Source: Acidobacteriaceae bacterium
Lineage (GTDB): Bacteria; Acidobacteriota; Terriglobia; Terriglobales; Acidobacteriaceae
Assembly: GCA_030041515.1 (NCBI GenBank)
Contig: JASHNS010000031.1
Span: 36,792 to 100,791, forward strand
Length of the DNA stretch: 64,000 nucleotides
Direction: 5' to 3'
Positions within the stretch are counted from its first letter, which is position 1, and every line of letters begins with the position of its first letter. Both the position numbers and the translations under genes were made by a program. Shown here in pieces: positions 8,540 to 16,621 of this stretch. The notes beneath the pieces are model-generated. The model saw only the letters and a program-made list of their open reading frames with translations. It was not told where the DNA came from and did not search any database.

Positions 8540-8847
8540 AATGTACAGGGGAAAGCGAGCAGGTTATCCGCAAAAGTTACTCGCGGGTCCCGCATTTCGA
8601 TCGCCTGCCTGAAATCGCCCTCTTAGTTACTCGCGAGTTACTATCATTTCCCAATCCGTTCCTGATCAGAGTAAGCCAGCGGAAAGTGGTTGCCCCCTCG
8701 CACGGTAAATTTCGTAAGCCGCGGCCGAGCCGGCTGATTCCGCCTGGTTTTTGCGACGGCAAATCGTGTGTCGTTCGCATCTACCCCGCCAGATAGTCCT
8801 CGGCATTGCCACCGGGCAATGACAAAAAAACAACGGAGGGTAGGAGC
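8540..8847. promoter_or_regulatory. Upstream region with AGTTACTCGCG direct repeats
   Basis: No ORF is supported here. The 11-mer AGTTACTCGCG occurs at 8575 and again at 8625, 50 bp apart. The second copy continues as AGTTACTCGCGAGTTACT (8625-8642), which contains the 10-bp palindrome ACTCGCGAGT and a third AGTTAC. This looks like a protein-binding region, possibly for the downstream secreted-protein gene, but no promoter hexamers can be assigned with confidence. Confidence 0.35.
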
Positions 8848-9474
8848 ATGCGATTGATCACAAATCTCACGGGAACACTTATCATGGCAGGTCTGGCGGC
8901 TTACGCCTGCAGCCCACGTGCTGCGTCGGCGCAGCCGATGAGCAGAGCCGGGATAACATTCGCCGCGCAGCAGGACCAGACAGCGCCCCCCAAGCAGGAA
9001 CAGGCGAAGCCGCCGAAGGAAAAGAAACCGGCTAAAACTTCCAGGGAGACCACGAAAGCGAAGCCTGCCAAAGAGCTGAAGAATGCAAAGGCAGACAACG
9101 CCGATCGCGATCAGCATGCGCAGCAGCCGGATAACAGCGATCGTCACCAGCAGAATGACAAAGCGCAGCCCGATCGCGCGCAGAATGGGCACAATCAGGG
9201 CGGAGGCGCGCACGGCCGCATCTCTGACAGTGCTTACAGGGCCCACTTCGGGCAGCAACACCACTTCGCGGTGCGGCGGGTCGTGACGACCACGCGCATC
9301 GTGCCGAACCAGACGCAGTTTGTATACGGCGGGTACACGTTTATCTTTCTGGATCCCTGGCCGCCGGAGTGGGCGATGACGGACGATTGTTATATCGATT
9401 ACGAAGATGGCGAGTATGTGCTCATCGACCTGGCGCACCCCGGCGTGACGATCGCGCTGGAAATCGGCGGATAA
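8848..9474 (+). CDS. Secreted protein with disordered linker and conserved C-terminal domain
   Basis: This 208-residue protein starts at the ATG at 8848 with GGAGG 8 bases upstream. It has an N-terminal signal peptide (MRLITNLTGTLIMAGLAAYA, cleavage after ...AASAQ). Residues about 30-135 are rich in Lys, Ala, Pro, Gln, Asp and Asn and look disordered. The C-terminal block (about 140-208) has a TTTRIVPNQTQFVYGGYTF-like strand followed by DPWPPEWAMTDDCYIDYEDGEYVLID. The WPPEW...DDCY...GEYVL pattern occurs in uncharacterised exported proteins of this phylum. It is probably periplasmic; the function is unknown. Confidence 0.65.
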   Translation: MRLITNLTGTLIMAGLAAYACSPRAASAQPMSRAGITFAAQQDQTAPPKQEQAKPPKEKKPAKTSRETTKAKPAKELKNAKADNADRDQHAQQPDNSDRHQQNDKAQPDRAQNGHNQGGGAHGRISDSAYRAHFGQQHHFAVRRVVTTTRIVPNQTQFVYGGYTFIFLDPWPPEWAMTDDCYIDYEDGEYVLIDLAHPGVTIALEIGG

Positions 9475-9689
9475 GCGGCCGGTCCACGCCCCCGCAGGAG
9501 CACGCTGTACAGGACGGGCATTGCAGCATTCGGGAGTTGGCGGTCCAGCTCCCGAGTCGCCCGCTCTGTGACACCAGTGATGCCCGGGAAGATGCAATGG
9601 AATTCGCCGCGGTAGATTCATCGCCCCACGATGTGACCGGCGACACGGTTTTCGTCTGCGGTCTCCGCCAGAATGATTCGAGGGATCTC

Positions 9690-10124
9690 ATGAATCGGCT
9701 GAGTCTGCTTCTGTGGCAATCGGTGGCCCTGCTCTGGACCGTCTTCACCGTGGTGACCTTTGCCGTGGTCTCGGTGCTGATCCTCCGCACGCCTGCGTTT
9801 CCCCTGGGAGTCACCTTCGTCTCCACGCGCGGGCTCGCGGGCCTGTGGATCACGCTGCCCAGCTTTGCTGTCGGCGTTGCGGGTCTGATCCTGACGCTGG
9901 CCCACCGTGTCAGCGGAGCACGCTCTTTGTTGGCGTATTCCGCCTTTTGGACCGTATCGTTCGCAGGCGCAGTGGTCGTCAAGGTGCCGACGCTCATCCA
10001 CCAACCCCTCCACGTCTGCCTCACCGGAACCTGCGCTACCTTGCCCGTTACCTTCGTGATGCTGGTCGCTTTCCTGCTCAGTGCCGTTTGGTTTGGGCGC
10101 ACATCGTTCGTCCGATTCGCCTGA
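9690..10124 (+). CDS. Predicted four-helix membrane protein, function unknown
   Basis: The 144-residue protein is mostly hydrophobic, with four likely transmembrane helices at roughly residues 8-30, 45-65, 75-95 and 120-140. The ATG at 9690 is preferred because GAGGG lies 6-7 bases upstream. In-frame ATGs further upstream (for example 9597) would add a polar extension without a good ribosome-binding site. No family is recognised. It is transcribed in the same direction as the secreted protein before it, after about 215 bp in which nothing else is seen. Confidence 0.5.
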   Translation: MNRLSLLLWQSVALLWTVFTVVTFAVVSVLILRTPAFPLGVTFVSTRGLAGLWITLPSFAVGVAGLILTLAHRVSGARSLLAYSAFWTVSFAGAVVVKVPTLIHQPLHVCLTGTCATLPVTFVMLVAFLLSAVWFGRTSFVRFA

Positions 10125-10201
10125 GCCGGACGCTGCCGAAAGGGACCGGGCATTTTCTGCGATGAGATTTTGGGGGAGTATTCAGTCGGCAGGACGCCGG
10201 G

Positions 10202-10582
10202 CTACTGGCGGCTGGCGAGCAGCAGCCCCCAGCAGCCGAGCAGAACCAGTCCAGAGCCGGCGGTGAGGAGCAGCAGGAGCGGGGCAGCTATTTCCGGGCG
10301 GGCCGGCAGCGCACCGATGAGGACGGTGGGGACGAAACGGAACGCGCCCCAGGCGGCGGCGAGGACAGCGCAGAGGAGTCCGATGGCCTGCATGATGCGC
10401 ACCGGGCGCTGGGCACGGCGGAGAGCCTCCGCACGACGGCGGCGCTCGGCGCGAAACCAGACGAGCGAAACCGGGGGCGACTGACCGGCAGCGCAAACAG
10501 AGGCGGCATAGGCGCGGAGGGACTGGCGGAGAACATCGTCAGTGGATTGGTTCGAACGCATCGGATCGGCGGGGCGGTTCAC
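10202..10582 (-). CDS. Small membrane protein coupled to the ECF sigma factor (possible anti-sigma)
   Basis: This 126-residue protein has a cytoplasmic Arg-rich N-terminal half (about residues 1-60) and two C-terminal transmembrane helices (about 63-85 and 97-120). Its ATG overlaps the sigma-factor stop by four bases (ATGA), indicating coupled translation. That position, plus the soluble N-terminus and membrane anchor, fits an anti-sigma factor. No zinc-binding HxxxCxxC motif is visible, so the assignment rests on context only. It is the last gene of a three-gene operon. Confidence 0.6.
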   Translation of the reverse strand: MNRPADPMRSNQSTDDVLRQSLRAYAASVCAAGQSPPVSLVWFRAERRRRAEALRRAQRPVRIMQAIGLLCAVLAAAWGAFRFVPTVLIGALPARPEIAAPLLLLLTAGSGLVLLGCWGLLLASRQ

Positions 10583-11112
10583 GGGGTTGCTCCTTCCCTG
10601 CTCAGGTAGTGGCGGGCGCGGGCGCGGGCGCGGAAGAGCAGCGTCCGGACGCTGAGACGACTGAGGCCGGTGGAGGCGGCTATCTCGGCGTGGTCCATCT
10701 CTTCAACATAAGCCAGCCAGAGCAGCTGGCGCTCGCGGGGGCGCAGTTGGCGCAGCATGGCCTGGATGTCGACCGCGACGTGAAGAGCGGGCGCGGTGCC
10801 CTCCTCCGGCGGCTCAGCGAAAGGCTCGCCGGCGCCGGCGCGCCAGCGGTCGCGCAGCAGATTGGTCGCGATCCGGAAGAGATAGCGGCGCAGAGCCTGC
10901 GGATCCGTAGCGAGCGCGGCGAGCGAGGGCCAGCGCAGCAGGAGCCGGCAAAAGCTCTCCTGCAACAGATCTTCGGCGACGTCGCGGCGGCCGCAGCCGG
11001 CGATCAGATAACCGAGGACGGGGCCGGCATTGGCGTCGTAGAGGATCTGAAAGGCCTGCTCGGCCAAGGGCTCCACAGGCGCAGCCCGGTCGTCCGGCAG
11101 AGGGGCCGCCAT
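10579..11112 (-). CDS. ECF-type RNA polymerase sigma factor
   Basis: This 177-residue protein has sigma region 2 at about 17-90 (YDANAGPVLGYLIAGCG, then DVAEDLLQESFCRLL and the LFRIATNLLRDRWR recognition helix). Region 4 follows at about 115-170 (LRPRERQLLWLAYVEEMDHAEIA then a helix-turn-helix with SVRTLLFRARARA). It would direct transcription of an extracytoplasmic-stress or envelope regulon. The ATG at 11112 lies 10 bases after the upstream gene stop; a longer frame would overlap that gene. It sits between two membrane-protein genes in one operon, an arrangement suggesting membrane-sensed control. Confidence 0.9.
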   Translation of the reverse strand: MAAPLPDDRAAPVEPLAEQAFQILYDANAGPVLGYLIAGCGRRDVAEDLLQESFCRLLLRWPSLAALATDPQALRRYLFRIATNLLRDRWRAGAGEPFAEPPEEGTAPALHVAVDIQAMLRQLRPRERQLLWLAYVEEMDHAEIAASTGLSRLSVRTLLFRARARARHYLSREGATP

Positions 11113-11122
11113 GGCGTGGAGA

Positions 11123-11578
11123 TCACCCGTTGCGTTCACGGCTGAGCAGTCCGAGGCGGCGAGAAACCGCAAGGCTGGTCGCGGCGGCGGCAAGAAAACC
11201 GACCCCAAGGCCGATAGCTCCTAACCCAACGATGATAAATCCGGAGTCCGGATCGTAGACGTGGTGGTGCACCAGAAGCATGGCCACGCCGAAGAAGAAC
11301 AGGACCATGCCGGCCTGCAGAGCGAAGAGGACGCGGCCGAAGGGCCGTTCGCGCGGGGCCTCCTCGAGCGCAATGGACTCCAGGAACTGGCGGCCGACAT
11401 CGCTGGAGGCGAGCGTCAGCAGAGACTGGGCGGAGTCGATGCGCTCCAGCACTTTCGCGTGGAGGCTGGCCCGGGCCTTGGCAATCAGATAGCGGCGCAG
11501 CGTGCTGAACAGAATCCAGATGATCCAGATGAAGCAGGTGCCAATGATGGCGTCCTGCATGACGTCCCAGAACCTCAT
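11123..11578 (-). CDS. Membrane protein heading the ECF sigma operon
   Basis: This 151-residue protein has an N-terminal transmembrane segment (about 9-28), a soluble amphipathic middle (30-80, with predicted helices around LHAKVLERIDSAQSLLTLASSD) and two C-terminal transmembrane helices (about 85-105 and 113-135). GGGAGG precedes the ATG by four bases. No known domain is recognised. As first gene of the sigma operon it may be a sensor or anti-sigma partner; this is inferred only from position. Confidence 0.6.
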   Translation of the reverse strand: MRFWDVMQDAIIGTCFIWIIWILFSTLRRYLIAKARASLHAKVLERIDSAQSLLTLASSDVGRQFLESIALEEAPRERPFGRVLFALQAGMVLFFFGVAMLLVHHHVYDPDSGFIIVGLGAIGLGVGFLAAAATSLAVSRRLGLLSRERNG

Positions 11579-11686
11579 AGAGTGCCTCCCAGGAAATAGG
11601 TTCGTGAAGATGATTTGTTCACTGGGTATAACGGGCGACAGGCGGGATGGTTGACAGGGGCCGGCAGATTCTTTTCCGGACGATCC

Positions 11687-11790
11687 GTAGTCGGTAGTCG
11701 GTAATCGTTGCCCACGATCAGGAACCGGCTGATTCGCCGGCCGCTGACTACCGACGACTACGGTCTTTCTGGCTACCGGCGGCTGGCTGG
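11687..11790. repeat. 7-bp-period degenerate tandem array
   Basis: Fourteen consecutive heptamers begin with GTAGTCG, GTAGTCG, GTAATCG and later read ACCGACG, ACTACGG, GGCTACC. The second half is roughly the reverse complement of the first, so the array is a long imperfect inverted repeat as well as a tandem repeat. It fills the space before the small gene at 11807. Confidence 0.7.
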
Positions 11791-11806
11791 CGGCATCTGT
11801 TTGTTT

Positions 11807-11956
11807 ATGATCCGCAAACTCAAATCCGGTGAATATCGGCTGTACTCGAGGAAGAAGAATCCATCAACCGGCAAGCGGCGCAACCTGGGGACGTTCAGTT
11901 CGCGCGAGAAGGCCGAGCAGCACGAGCGCGCGGTGCAGTACTTCAAGAGACACTGA
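11807..11956 (+). CDS. Small basic protein, 49 residues
   Basis: The protein MIRKLKSGEYRLYSRKKN... is very basic. Similar small Lys/Arg-rich proteins with a GEYRLYSRK...GKRRNLGTF...A..HERAVQYFKRH pattern are widespread hypothetical proteins in bacteria. The start at 11807 is chosen because the upstream in-frame stretch lies inside a heptamer repeat array. The charge suggests nucleic-acid contact, but no fold is assigned. It ends five bases before the DUF3175 gene, so the two are probably co-transcribed. Confidence 0.6.
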   Translation: MIRKLKSGEYRLYSRKKNPSTGKRRNLGTFSSREKAEQHERAVQYFKRH

Positions 11957-11961
11957 CCGCG

Positions 11962-12336
11962 ATGCCGGCGAAGAAGAAGAGCGCTGCGAAGAAGCCTTCG
12001 GGGACCGCTGCGAAGAGGTCCCGGGCAAAGTCTCCGGGACGGAGCGCGCGGTCCAGCGCGAAGAGACACGCGAAGGGCGCATCCCGGCGCTGGGTCAAGG
12101 ACGTCACGACGGACTCGACGCACCCGGAGAAGGGGCTGTTCACGAAGAGCGCGCCGGAGATCGCGCGTGCGCTGGCGTCGAAGAAGGTGTCGCCAAAGGG
12201 GCCGTCGTCCGGGATGCGTATGCTGACTTACTTCATCAACCGGGGCGGCAAGGGGCTAAGCGCGAGCCGCAAGAAGGAACTGGAGCGGGCAAAGAAGCTG
12301 CTGCACGAACGGATCGAGAAGGAGAAAAGCCAGTGA
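11962..12336 (+). CDS. DUF3175 family protein with histone-like basic tail
   Basis: The 124-residue protein has a Lys/Ala/Ser/Arg-rich N-terminal tail (1-40), like histone H1 or bacterial histone-like tails. The DUF3175 domain follows at 41-120. It includes RRWVKDVTTDSTHPEKGLFT, the ARALASKKVSPKGP segment and the MRMLTYFINRGGK motif that define the family. The function is unknown; the basic tail suggests DNA binding. It follows the 49-residue basic gene closely. Confidence 0.85.
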   Translation: MPAKKKSAAKKPSGTAAKRSRAKSPGRSARSSAKRHAKGASRRWVKDVTTDSTHPEKGLFTKSAPEIARALASKKVSPKGPSSGMRMLTYFINRGGKGLSASRKKELERAKKLLHERIEKEKSQ

Positions 12337-12396
12337 CCAGCGATCAGGCCATTGGCCCCGGTTCCCGGCGCTTGGGCTATCGATCGTCCCCCGGGG

Positions 12397-12431
12397 CTGA
12401 TCACGGTTCTCTGATCACGAATCGCTGACCT
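12397..12431. repeat. 7-bp-period array supplying the permease stop codon
   Basis: Five heptamers, CTGATCA, CGGTTCT, CTGATCA, CGAATCG and CTGACCT, span 12397-12431. The TGA stop of the minus-strand permease (12415-12417) lies inside the second CTGATCA unit. The final codons of that gene are also repeat-derived. Confidence 0.7.
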
Positions 12432-13884
12432 CTCGCTTCTTCCAGCGCGCCACGGCGAAGACAGCGACGCCGCCGAGAATGAGCGCGAGCGTCGAAACCA
12501 GCACTTTCATGACGGACATCACTTTGTGCGGGTCGTCGGGCGCGGGGAAAACCGAAAAGACGATGGTCCCCGCAGTCGAGAGGAATCCGATGGCAGCGAG
12601 CGTGAGCGCGACAGGCCGTCCGCCGGGAACGCGGCTGGCTTCCGGAGCTGCGGGGCGGTTTTGCACGCGCGCCATCGCCGCGAAGAGCACCAGATACGGC
12701 AGGAAATAGGTGATGATGCTCATGCTGACGAGCACGTCGTAGGCGCCGCGGACAGTGGTTCCGGCCTGGCCGAGGATGGCGACGAGGATGCCCGCGAGTC
12801 CGTAGACGGCGATGGCGACCCACGGCGTGCGAAAGCGCGGGTGGATGCGGCCGAAGGCCGGCGGCAGGTAGCGATCGATCCCGGCGACAAAGGGCAGGCG
12901 CGAGGTGGACGACAAGAACGAGGCCGCGCCGCCCACGCAGTTGAGGGCGATCAGCAGCGCGAGGGCGATGCCGAGCCACGGGACGCCGAGGCGGAGGCAA
13001 AGGCTCGAGAGTCCGCGCATAAATCCATCGACACCGGCGATCTGCCCGGCGGGCAGCGCGATGAGCAGCGCGACCGTGCCGATGATGTAGCCGAGTGCGA
13101 TGACGGCTCCGCCGGCCAGGAGTGCGCGGGGGATCGTCCGGCGAGGCTGCTCGATCTCCTCGCCCATGAACGAGCCGCTTTCGCAGCCGGCGAAGGCAAA
13201 GAAGAGCGTGGACCAGAAGAGCGCATCGCGAACGGAGAAGTGCGGAGCGAGCGCAGGCGCGGAGAAGTGCGTGGCCGAGCCGAAGCGGTGCGCTGCGACG
13301 GCGGCGAGGCCGATGAGGATCGCAATGGGCAGCCAGCTTCCGAAGGAGCCGACGTTGTTGAGCCACTTGCCGGCGCCGAGGCCGACGATGTTGACGGCGG
13401 TGATGATGGCGAGCAGAACCGCAGCGAAAGACATGAAGTAGAGCGGGCTGGAAGCCAGGCCGGCGTGGCCGGATCCGGTGGCGAAGAGAGCCGCGGCTGC
13501 GCCGAAATAGAGGACGGCGGCAAAGTAGGGCAGGTTGGACATCCAGTACATCCAGGCGGAGAGGAATCCGGCGAAGTCGCCGAAGCATGCGCGGGCCCAG
13601 ACGTAGAGACCCCCTTCCTGCGGATAGCGCGAGGAGAGCTCGAAGACGCTGGCAGCGAGGGGGAGAAAGAAGCCGAGGAGCGCGATGATCCAGACGAAAA
13701 GGCTGGAGGGTCCGGCGGCGGCGGCCGTGGCGACCCAGCGCACGCTGAGCCCGGTGACGATATAGAACGCGGCGAGATCGCGGAAACGGAGCGCCCTTTT
13801 GAGGCGTGGCGGCTGGGAATCCAGCGGCGCCGCGCCGTGCGGCGATTGCGTGTCGAGCGGGACTTTTTGAGACGGTGCGCTCAA
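12415..13884 (-). CDS. APC-superfamily amino-acid permease
   Basis: This protein of about 489 residues has 12 predicted transmembrane helices. Typical APC-family elements are present: an early FYIVTGLSVRW helix, the SSRYPQEGGLYVWARACFG segment after helix 2, and the FFAFAGCESGSFMGEEI motif of helix 6 followed by RRTIPRAL. The start is probably the TTG at 13884, which has AGAGG upstream. An ATG at 13986 would overlap the divergent gene's start. It imports an amino acid or exchanges one for a product. The neighbouring saccharopine-dehydrogenase-like gene hints at lysine or a related substrate, but this is inference. Its last codons come from a repeat array. Confidence 0.88.
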   Translation of the reverse strand: MSAPSQKVPLDTQSPHGAAPLDSQPPRLKRALRFRDLAAFYIVTGLSVRWVATAAAAGPSSLFVWIIALLGFFLPLAASVFELSSRYPQEGGLYVWARACFGDFAGFLSAWMYWMSNLPYFAAVLYFGAAAALFATGSGHAGLASSPLYFMSFAAVLLAIITAVNIVGLGAGKWLNNVGSFGSWLPIAILIGLAAVAAHRFGSATHFSAPALAPHFSVRDALFWSTLFFAFAGCESGSFMGEEIEQPRRTIPRALLAGGAVIALGYIIGTVALLIALPAGQIAGVDGFMRGLSSLCLRLGVPWLGIALALLIALNCVGGAASFLSSTSRLPFVAGIDRYLPPAFGRIHPRFRTPWVAIAVYGLAGILVAILGQAGTTVRGAYDVLVSMSIITYFLPYLVLFAAMARVQNRPAAPEASRVPGGRPVALTLAAIGFLSTAGTIVFSVFPAPDDPHKVMSVMKVLVSTLALILGGVAVFAVARWKKREVSDS

Positions 13885-13984
13885 GAAGACCTCTGAGGGT
13901 TCCTGCCAGTATGCATGGGCGGAGGGTGTGCGGGCGAGAAAAACGCGTTGACCTGGGCGCTTGCGTTCCGTACAAAGGAAAATC

Positions 13985-15073
13985 ATGAGCAGAAGGATCG
14001 TGGTGCTGGGGGCGGGGCGCGTGGGGAAGGTGATCGCCGCGGATTTGTCGCGGGAGTTCGAGGTTACCTCGGTCGATATGAATGGCCAGGCGCTGGAATC
14101 GCTGGGGGCGAGTTATCCGGTGAAGACGCGCGTCGCCGATCTGGGCGAGGCGCAGGCGGTGACGGGCGCGATCGCGCAGGCGGATCTCGTGATCTGCGCG
14201 GTGCCGGGATTCATGGGATTCGACACGCTCAGGACCGTGATCGAGGCCGGGAAAAACGTCGTGGATATTTCGTTCTTTGCGGAGGACGCGTTTGAACTGG
14301 ACGACCTGGCGGCGCAACGCAGGGTGACCGCTGTGGTCGATTGCGGGATTGCGCCGGGGACGCCGGATTACCTGGCTGGACACCTGGCGGGGCAGATGCA
14401 AATCGAGGATTTCACCTTCATGGTGGGCGGCCTGCACTTTCACCGCACGGGGCCCAATGGTTATCTGCCGACCTTCTCGCCCACCGATGTGTGGGAGGAG
14501 TACACGCGGCCGGCACGGTATGTGCGGGATGGAAAGCTGATCACGATGCCGCCGCTTTCGGAGCCGGAGCTGGTGGAGTTTCGAATCGACGGGCATCATC
14601 TGTGGCTGGAAGCGTTCAACACCGATGGGCTGCGGTCGCTGATCACCACGATGGCGGGGCGCATCCCGAATATGAAGGAGAAGACGCTGCGGTTTCCGGG
14701 GCACATCGCGCACATCCGGAAACTGCAGGAGACGGGCGCGGAGTGGGTTCCGGACAAGTGGACGCCCGAGGAAGACGAGGACGAGTTCACGATCATGCGG
14801 ATCGTGATGCGCGGAACGCAAGGCGGGCGCCCGAAGACGATCACGCACACGGTATTTGTGACGTACGATCCGGCGACGCAGTTCAGCTCCATGTCGCGGG
14901 CGACGGGATACTCGTGCACAGGCGTAGCGCGGTGCGTGCTGGAGGGGGCGTATCGTCGGCCTGGGATTTCGCCGCCGTCCTATGTGGGCGAAGCGCCGGG
15001 GTGCATGGAGCGAATTTTTACGCATTTGAAGGCGCGGGATATTGTGTTCGAGCGGGAAGAGGCGGCCGGATAG
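13985..15073 (+). CDS. Saccharopine-dehydrogenase family oxidoreductase
   Basis: This 362-residue protein has an N-terminal Rossmann fold with VVLGAGRVGKVIAADLS and a typical D at the end of strand 2 (VTSVDMN). The C-terminal Sacchrp_dh_C-type domain carries GGLHFHRTGPNGY and SATGYSCTGVA-like segments. The family includes saccharopine reductase, lysine 6-dehydrogenase and carboxynorspermidine synthase. Length and the DCGIAPGTPDYLAGHL stretch fit the lysine 6-dehydrogenase/saccharopine branch. It is transcribed divergently from an amino-acid permease across a gap of about 100 bases, so joint control in amino-acid catabolism is plausible. The ATG at 13985 has GGAAAA upstream. Confidence 0.85.
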   Translation: MSRRIVVLGAGRVGKVIAADLSREFEVTSVDMNGQALESLGASYPVKTRVADLGEAQAVTGAIAQADLVICAVPGFMGFDTLRTVIEAGKNVVDISFFAEDAFELDDLAAQRRVTAVVDCGIAPGTPDYLAGHLAGQMQIEDFTFMVGGLHFHRTGPNGYLPTFSPTDVWEEYTRPARYVRDGKLITMPPLSEPELVEFRIDGHHLWLEAFNTDGLRSLITTMAGRIPNMKEKTLRFPGHIAHIRKLQETGAEWVPDKWTPEEDEDEFTIMRIVMRGTQGGRPKTITHTVFVTYDPATQFSSMSRATGYSCTGVARCVLEGAYRRPGISPPSYVGEAPGCMERIFTHLKARDIVFEREEAAG

Positions 15074-15300
15074 GGATGGGCACCCGCCCTGTTGCAAAAT
15101 CGGCGACAAGGTGAAGGTGGGGCACCCGCGAGACAGGGGCTGAAGCCCGGCCTGTATTGGGCACTGATCGACACGACTGAAAGTCGTGCTCTGATACAAG
15201 GCACAGGGGCTGGAGGCAGAATCCAATGGTTCCCTCCCCACTTCTTACAAAATGAGAGAGACGTCGGGCACCCCAGGGAGTTCTCTCCCCTGAGACAAAG
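15074..15300. repeat. Intergenic element with GGGCACCCGC copies and small inverted repeats
   Basis: No gene is seen. GGGCACCCGC occurs at 15078-15087 and 15120-15129; a third window copy is at 24535-24544. Between them lies a GCAAAATCGGCGACAAGG stretch. Further on are two short inverted repeats, GGGGCTGAAGCCC near 15137 and CACGACTGAAAGTCGTG near 15173. Both look like pieces of dispersed intergenic repeats. Confidence 0.5.
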
Positions 15301-15305
15301 CGGCC

Positions 15306-15361
15306 CCCTGCTCCCTGATCCGGGTCCTACACGCGATCCACTTACACCCTGTACCCTAGCT
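15306..15361. repeat. 7-bp-period array upstream of holB
   Basis: Eight heptamers (CCCTGCT, CCCTGAT, CCGGGTC, CTACACG, CGATCCA, CTTACAC, CCTGTAC, CCTAGCT) run up to two bases before the GTG start of holB. They therefore cover the place where its ribosome-binding site should be. No purine-rich Shine-Dalgarno sequence is visible. Confidence 0.65.
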
Positions 15362-15363
15362 CC

Positions 15364-16467
15364 GTGGGCTTTCGCGATTTTCTCGGCAATGAAACGTCCG
15401 TCCGGCACCTGCGGGAGGCGCTGGCTGCGCAGCGGCTGCCGCACTCGCTGATCCTGAGCGGTCCGCGGGGCGCGGGGAAATACACGCTGGCGATCATGCT
15501 GGCGCAGGCGGCGAACTGCCTCGATCCAAAACAAACCGACGGGCTGCCGGATTTCTGCGGCACATGCTCGAACTGCCGCCGCATCGGCCAGGCGATGGAC
15601 CTGGATGCGCGGGTAGCCGAGGCGGTGGCGGCACGCGACGAGCTGCGCGACGCGGACAAACGCGACACCCGCGTCCTGATTCAGACGCACCCGGATGTTC
15701 TGGTGATTCCGCCCGATCCGCCTCAGCTGCTCATCAAGGTGGGGCAGGTGCGGACGCTGATCAGCGAAATCTACCGCATGCCGGCGGAGGCGCGGCGGGC
15801 GATGTACATCTTTACCAGCGCCGCGTTCATGAAGGAAGCGGCCAACTCGCTGCTGAAAGTGCTGGAAGAGCCGCCGGCGCACGCCACCATCGTGCTGTTG
15901 GCGGAAAACACCGGCGAGCTGCTGCCGACGATCCGGTCGCGGGCGGGAATCTTCCGGCTGGGGGCGATTCCTGTGGAGCAGATCGAGGGTTTGCTGGCCG
16001 AGCGGCGCAACGAACTGAAGCCGGCGGAGCGGATGCTGGTGGCGCGGCTGGCGGAGGGCGCCGTGGGGCGGGCGCTGGGCTTTGATCTGGCGGCCTGGCT
16101 GGCCAGCCGCGCCGATGCGCTGACGCTGCTGCGCGGGTCGCTGGGGGACTCGGACTGGTCGTCGCTGTTCCGGGCGACAGAAACCTACCGGGCCGGAGCG
16201 GAGGGCCAGGAAAAAACCGAGGGCCTGCTGCGGGCAGCGGCTTCCCTGCTGGAAGATTTGCTGCTCCTGAAGGCCGGAACGCCGGATTTGGTGCGGAATC
16301 CGGACCTGAAGAAGGAGCTGACCGGGATGGCCCAGGCCGTCAGCTACGAGTGGATCGAGGGAGCGGCGCGCGGGCTGCGCCAGGTGGAGTCGGGGATGCG
16401 GCGCAACCTGCTGCGCTCGCTCTCGCTGGACAGCTTTGCGGCGCAACTGGCGGGGTCGTCGACATGA
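15364..16467 (+). CDS. holB: DNA polymerase III clamp-loader subunit delta'
   Basis: This 367-residue AAA+ clamp-loader protein has a P-loop at 33-41 (GPRGAGKYT). The usual Ser/Thr after the Lys is Tyr, followed by Thr, which is compatible with the non-hydrolysing delta' role. A zinc-binding cysteine set (Cys52, Cys65, Cys68, Cys71) is present, as is an SLLKVLEEPP sensor/SRC-like region typical of delta'/gamma subunits. It would help load the beta sliding clamp. The start codon is GTG at 15364, directly after a heptamer repeat array. An insertion of about 35 residues (AVAARDELRDADKRDTRV) after the zinc module is longer than in E. coli. Confidence 0.92.
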   Translation: MGFRDFLGNETSVRHLREALAAQRLPHSLILSGPRGAGKYTLAIMLAQAANCLDPKQTDGLPDFCGTCSNCRRIGQAMDLDARVAEAVAARDELRDADKRDTRVLIQTHPDVLVIPPDPPQLLIKVGQVRTLISEIYRMPAEARRAMYIFTSAAFMKEAANSLLKVLEEPPAHATIVLLAENTGELLPTIRSRAGIFRLGAIPVEQIEGLLAERRNELKPAERMLVARLAEGAVGRALGFDLAAWLASRADALTLLRGSLGDSDWSSLFRATETYRAGAEGQEKTEGLLRAAASLLEDLLLLKAGTPDLVRNPDLKKELTGMAQAVSYEWIEGAARGLRQVESGMRRNLLRSLSLDSFAAQLAGSST

Positions 16468-16621
16468 AAATCCGGTCAGCGTGACGGTTTGGACGGTTTC
16501 CCACAAGCGAGTAGGAGTAGGATTGCGGCAGAATCTCTCCAGGAAATTGGCCCGGCGTGCGACGCGGGAATGGTTTCGCGCATCACACAGGCATCATTGT
16601 CTTGTAAGGATTGTGGGGAAA

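Noticed and set aside
12401..15241. Minus-strand open frame of 946 codons
   Set aside because: It is an Arg/Pro/His-rich shadow frame antisense to or out of phase with the permease and saccharopine-dehydrogenase-like genes.
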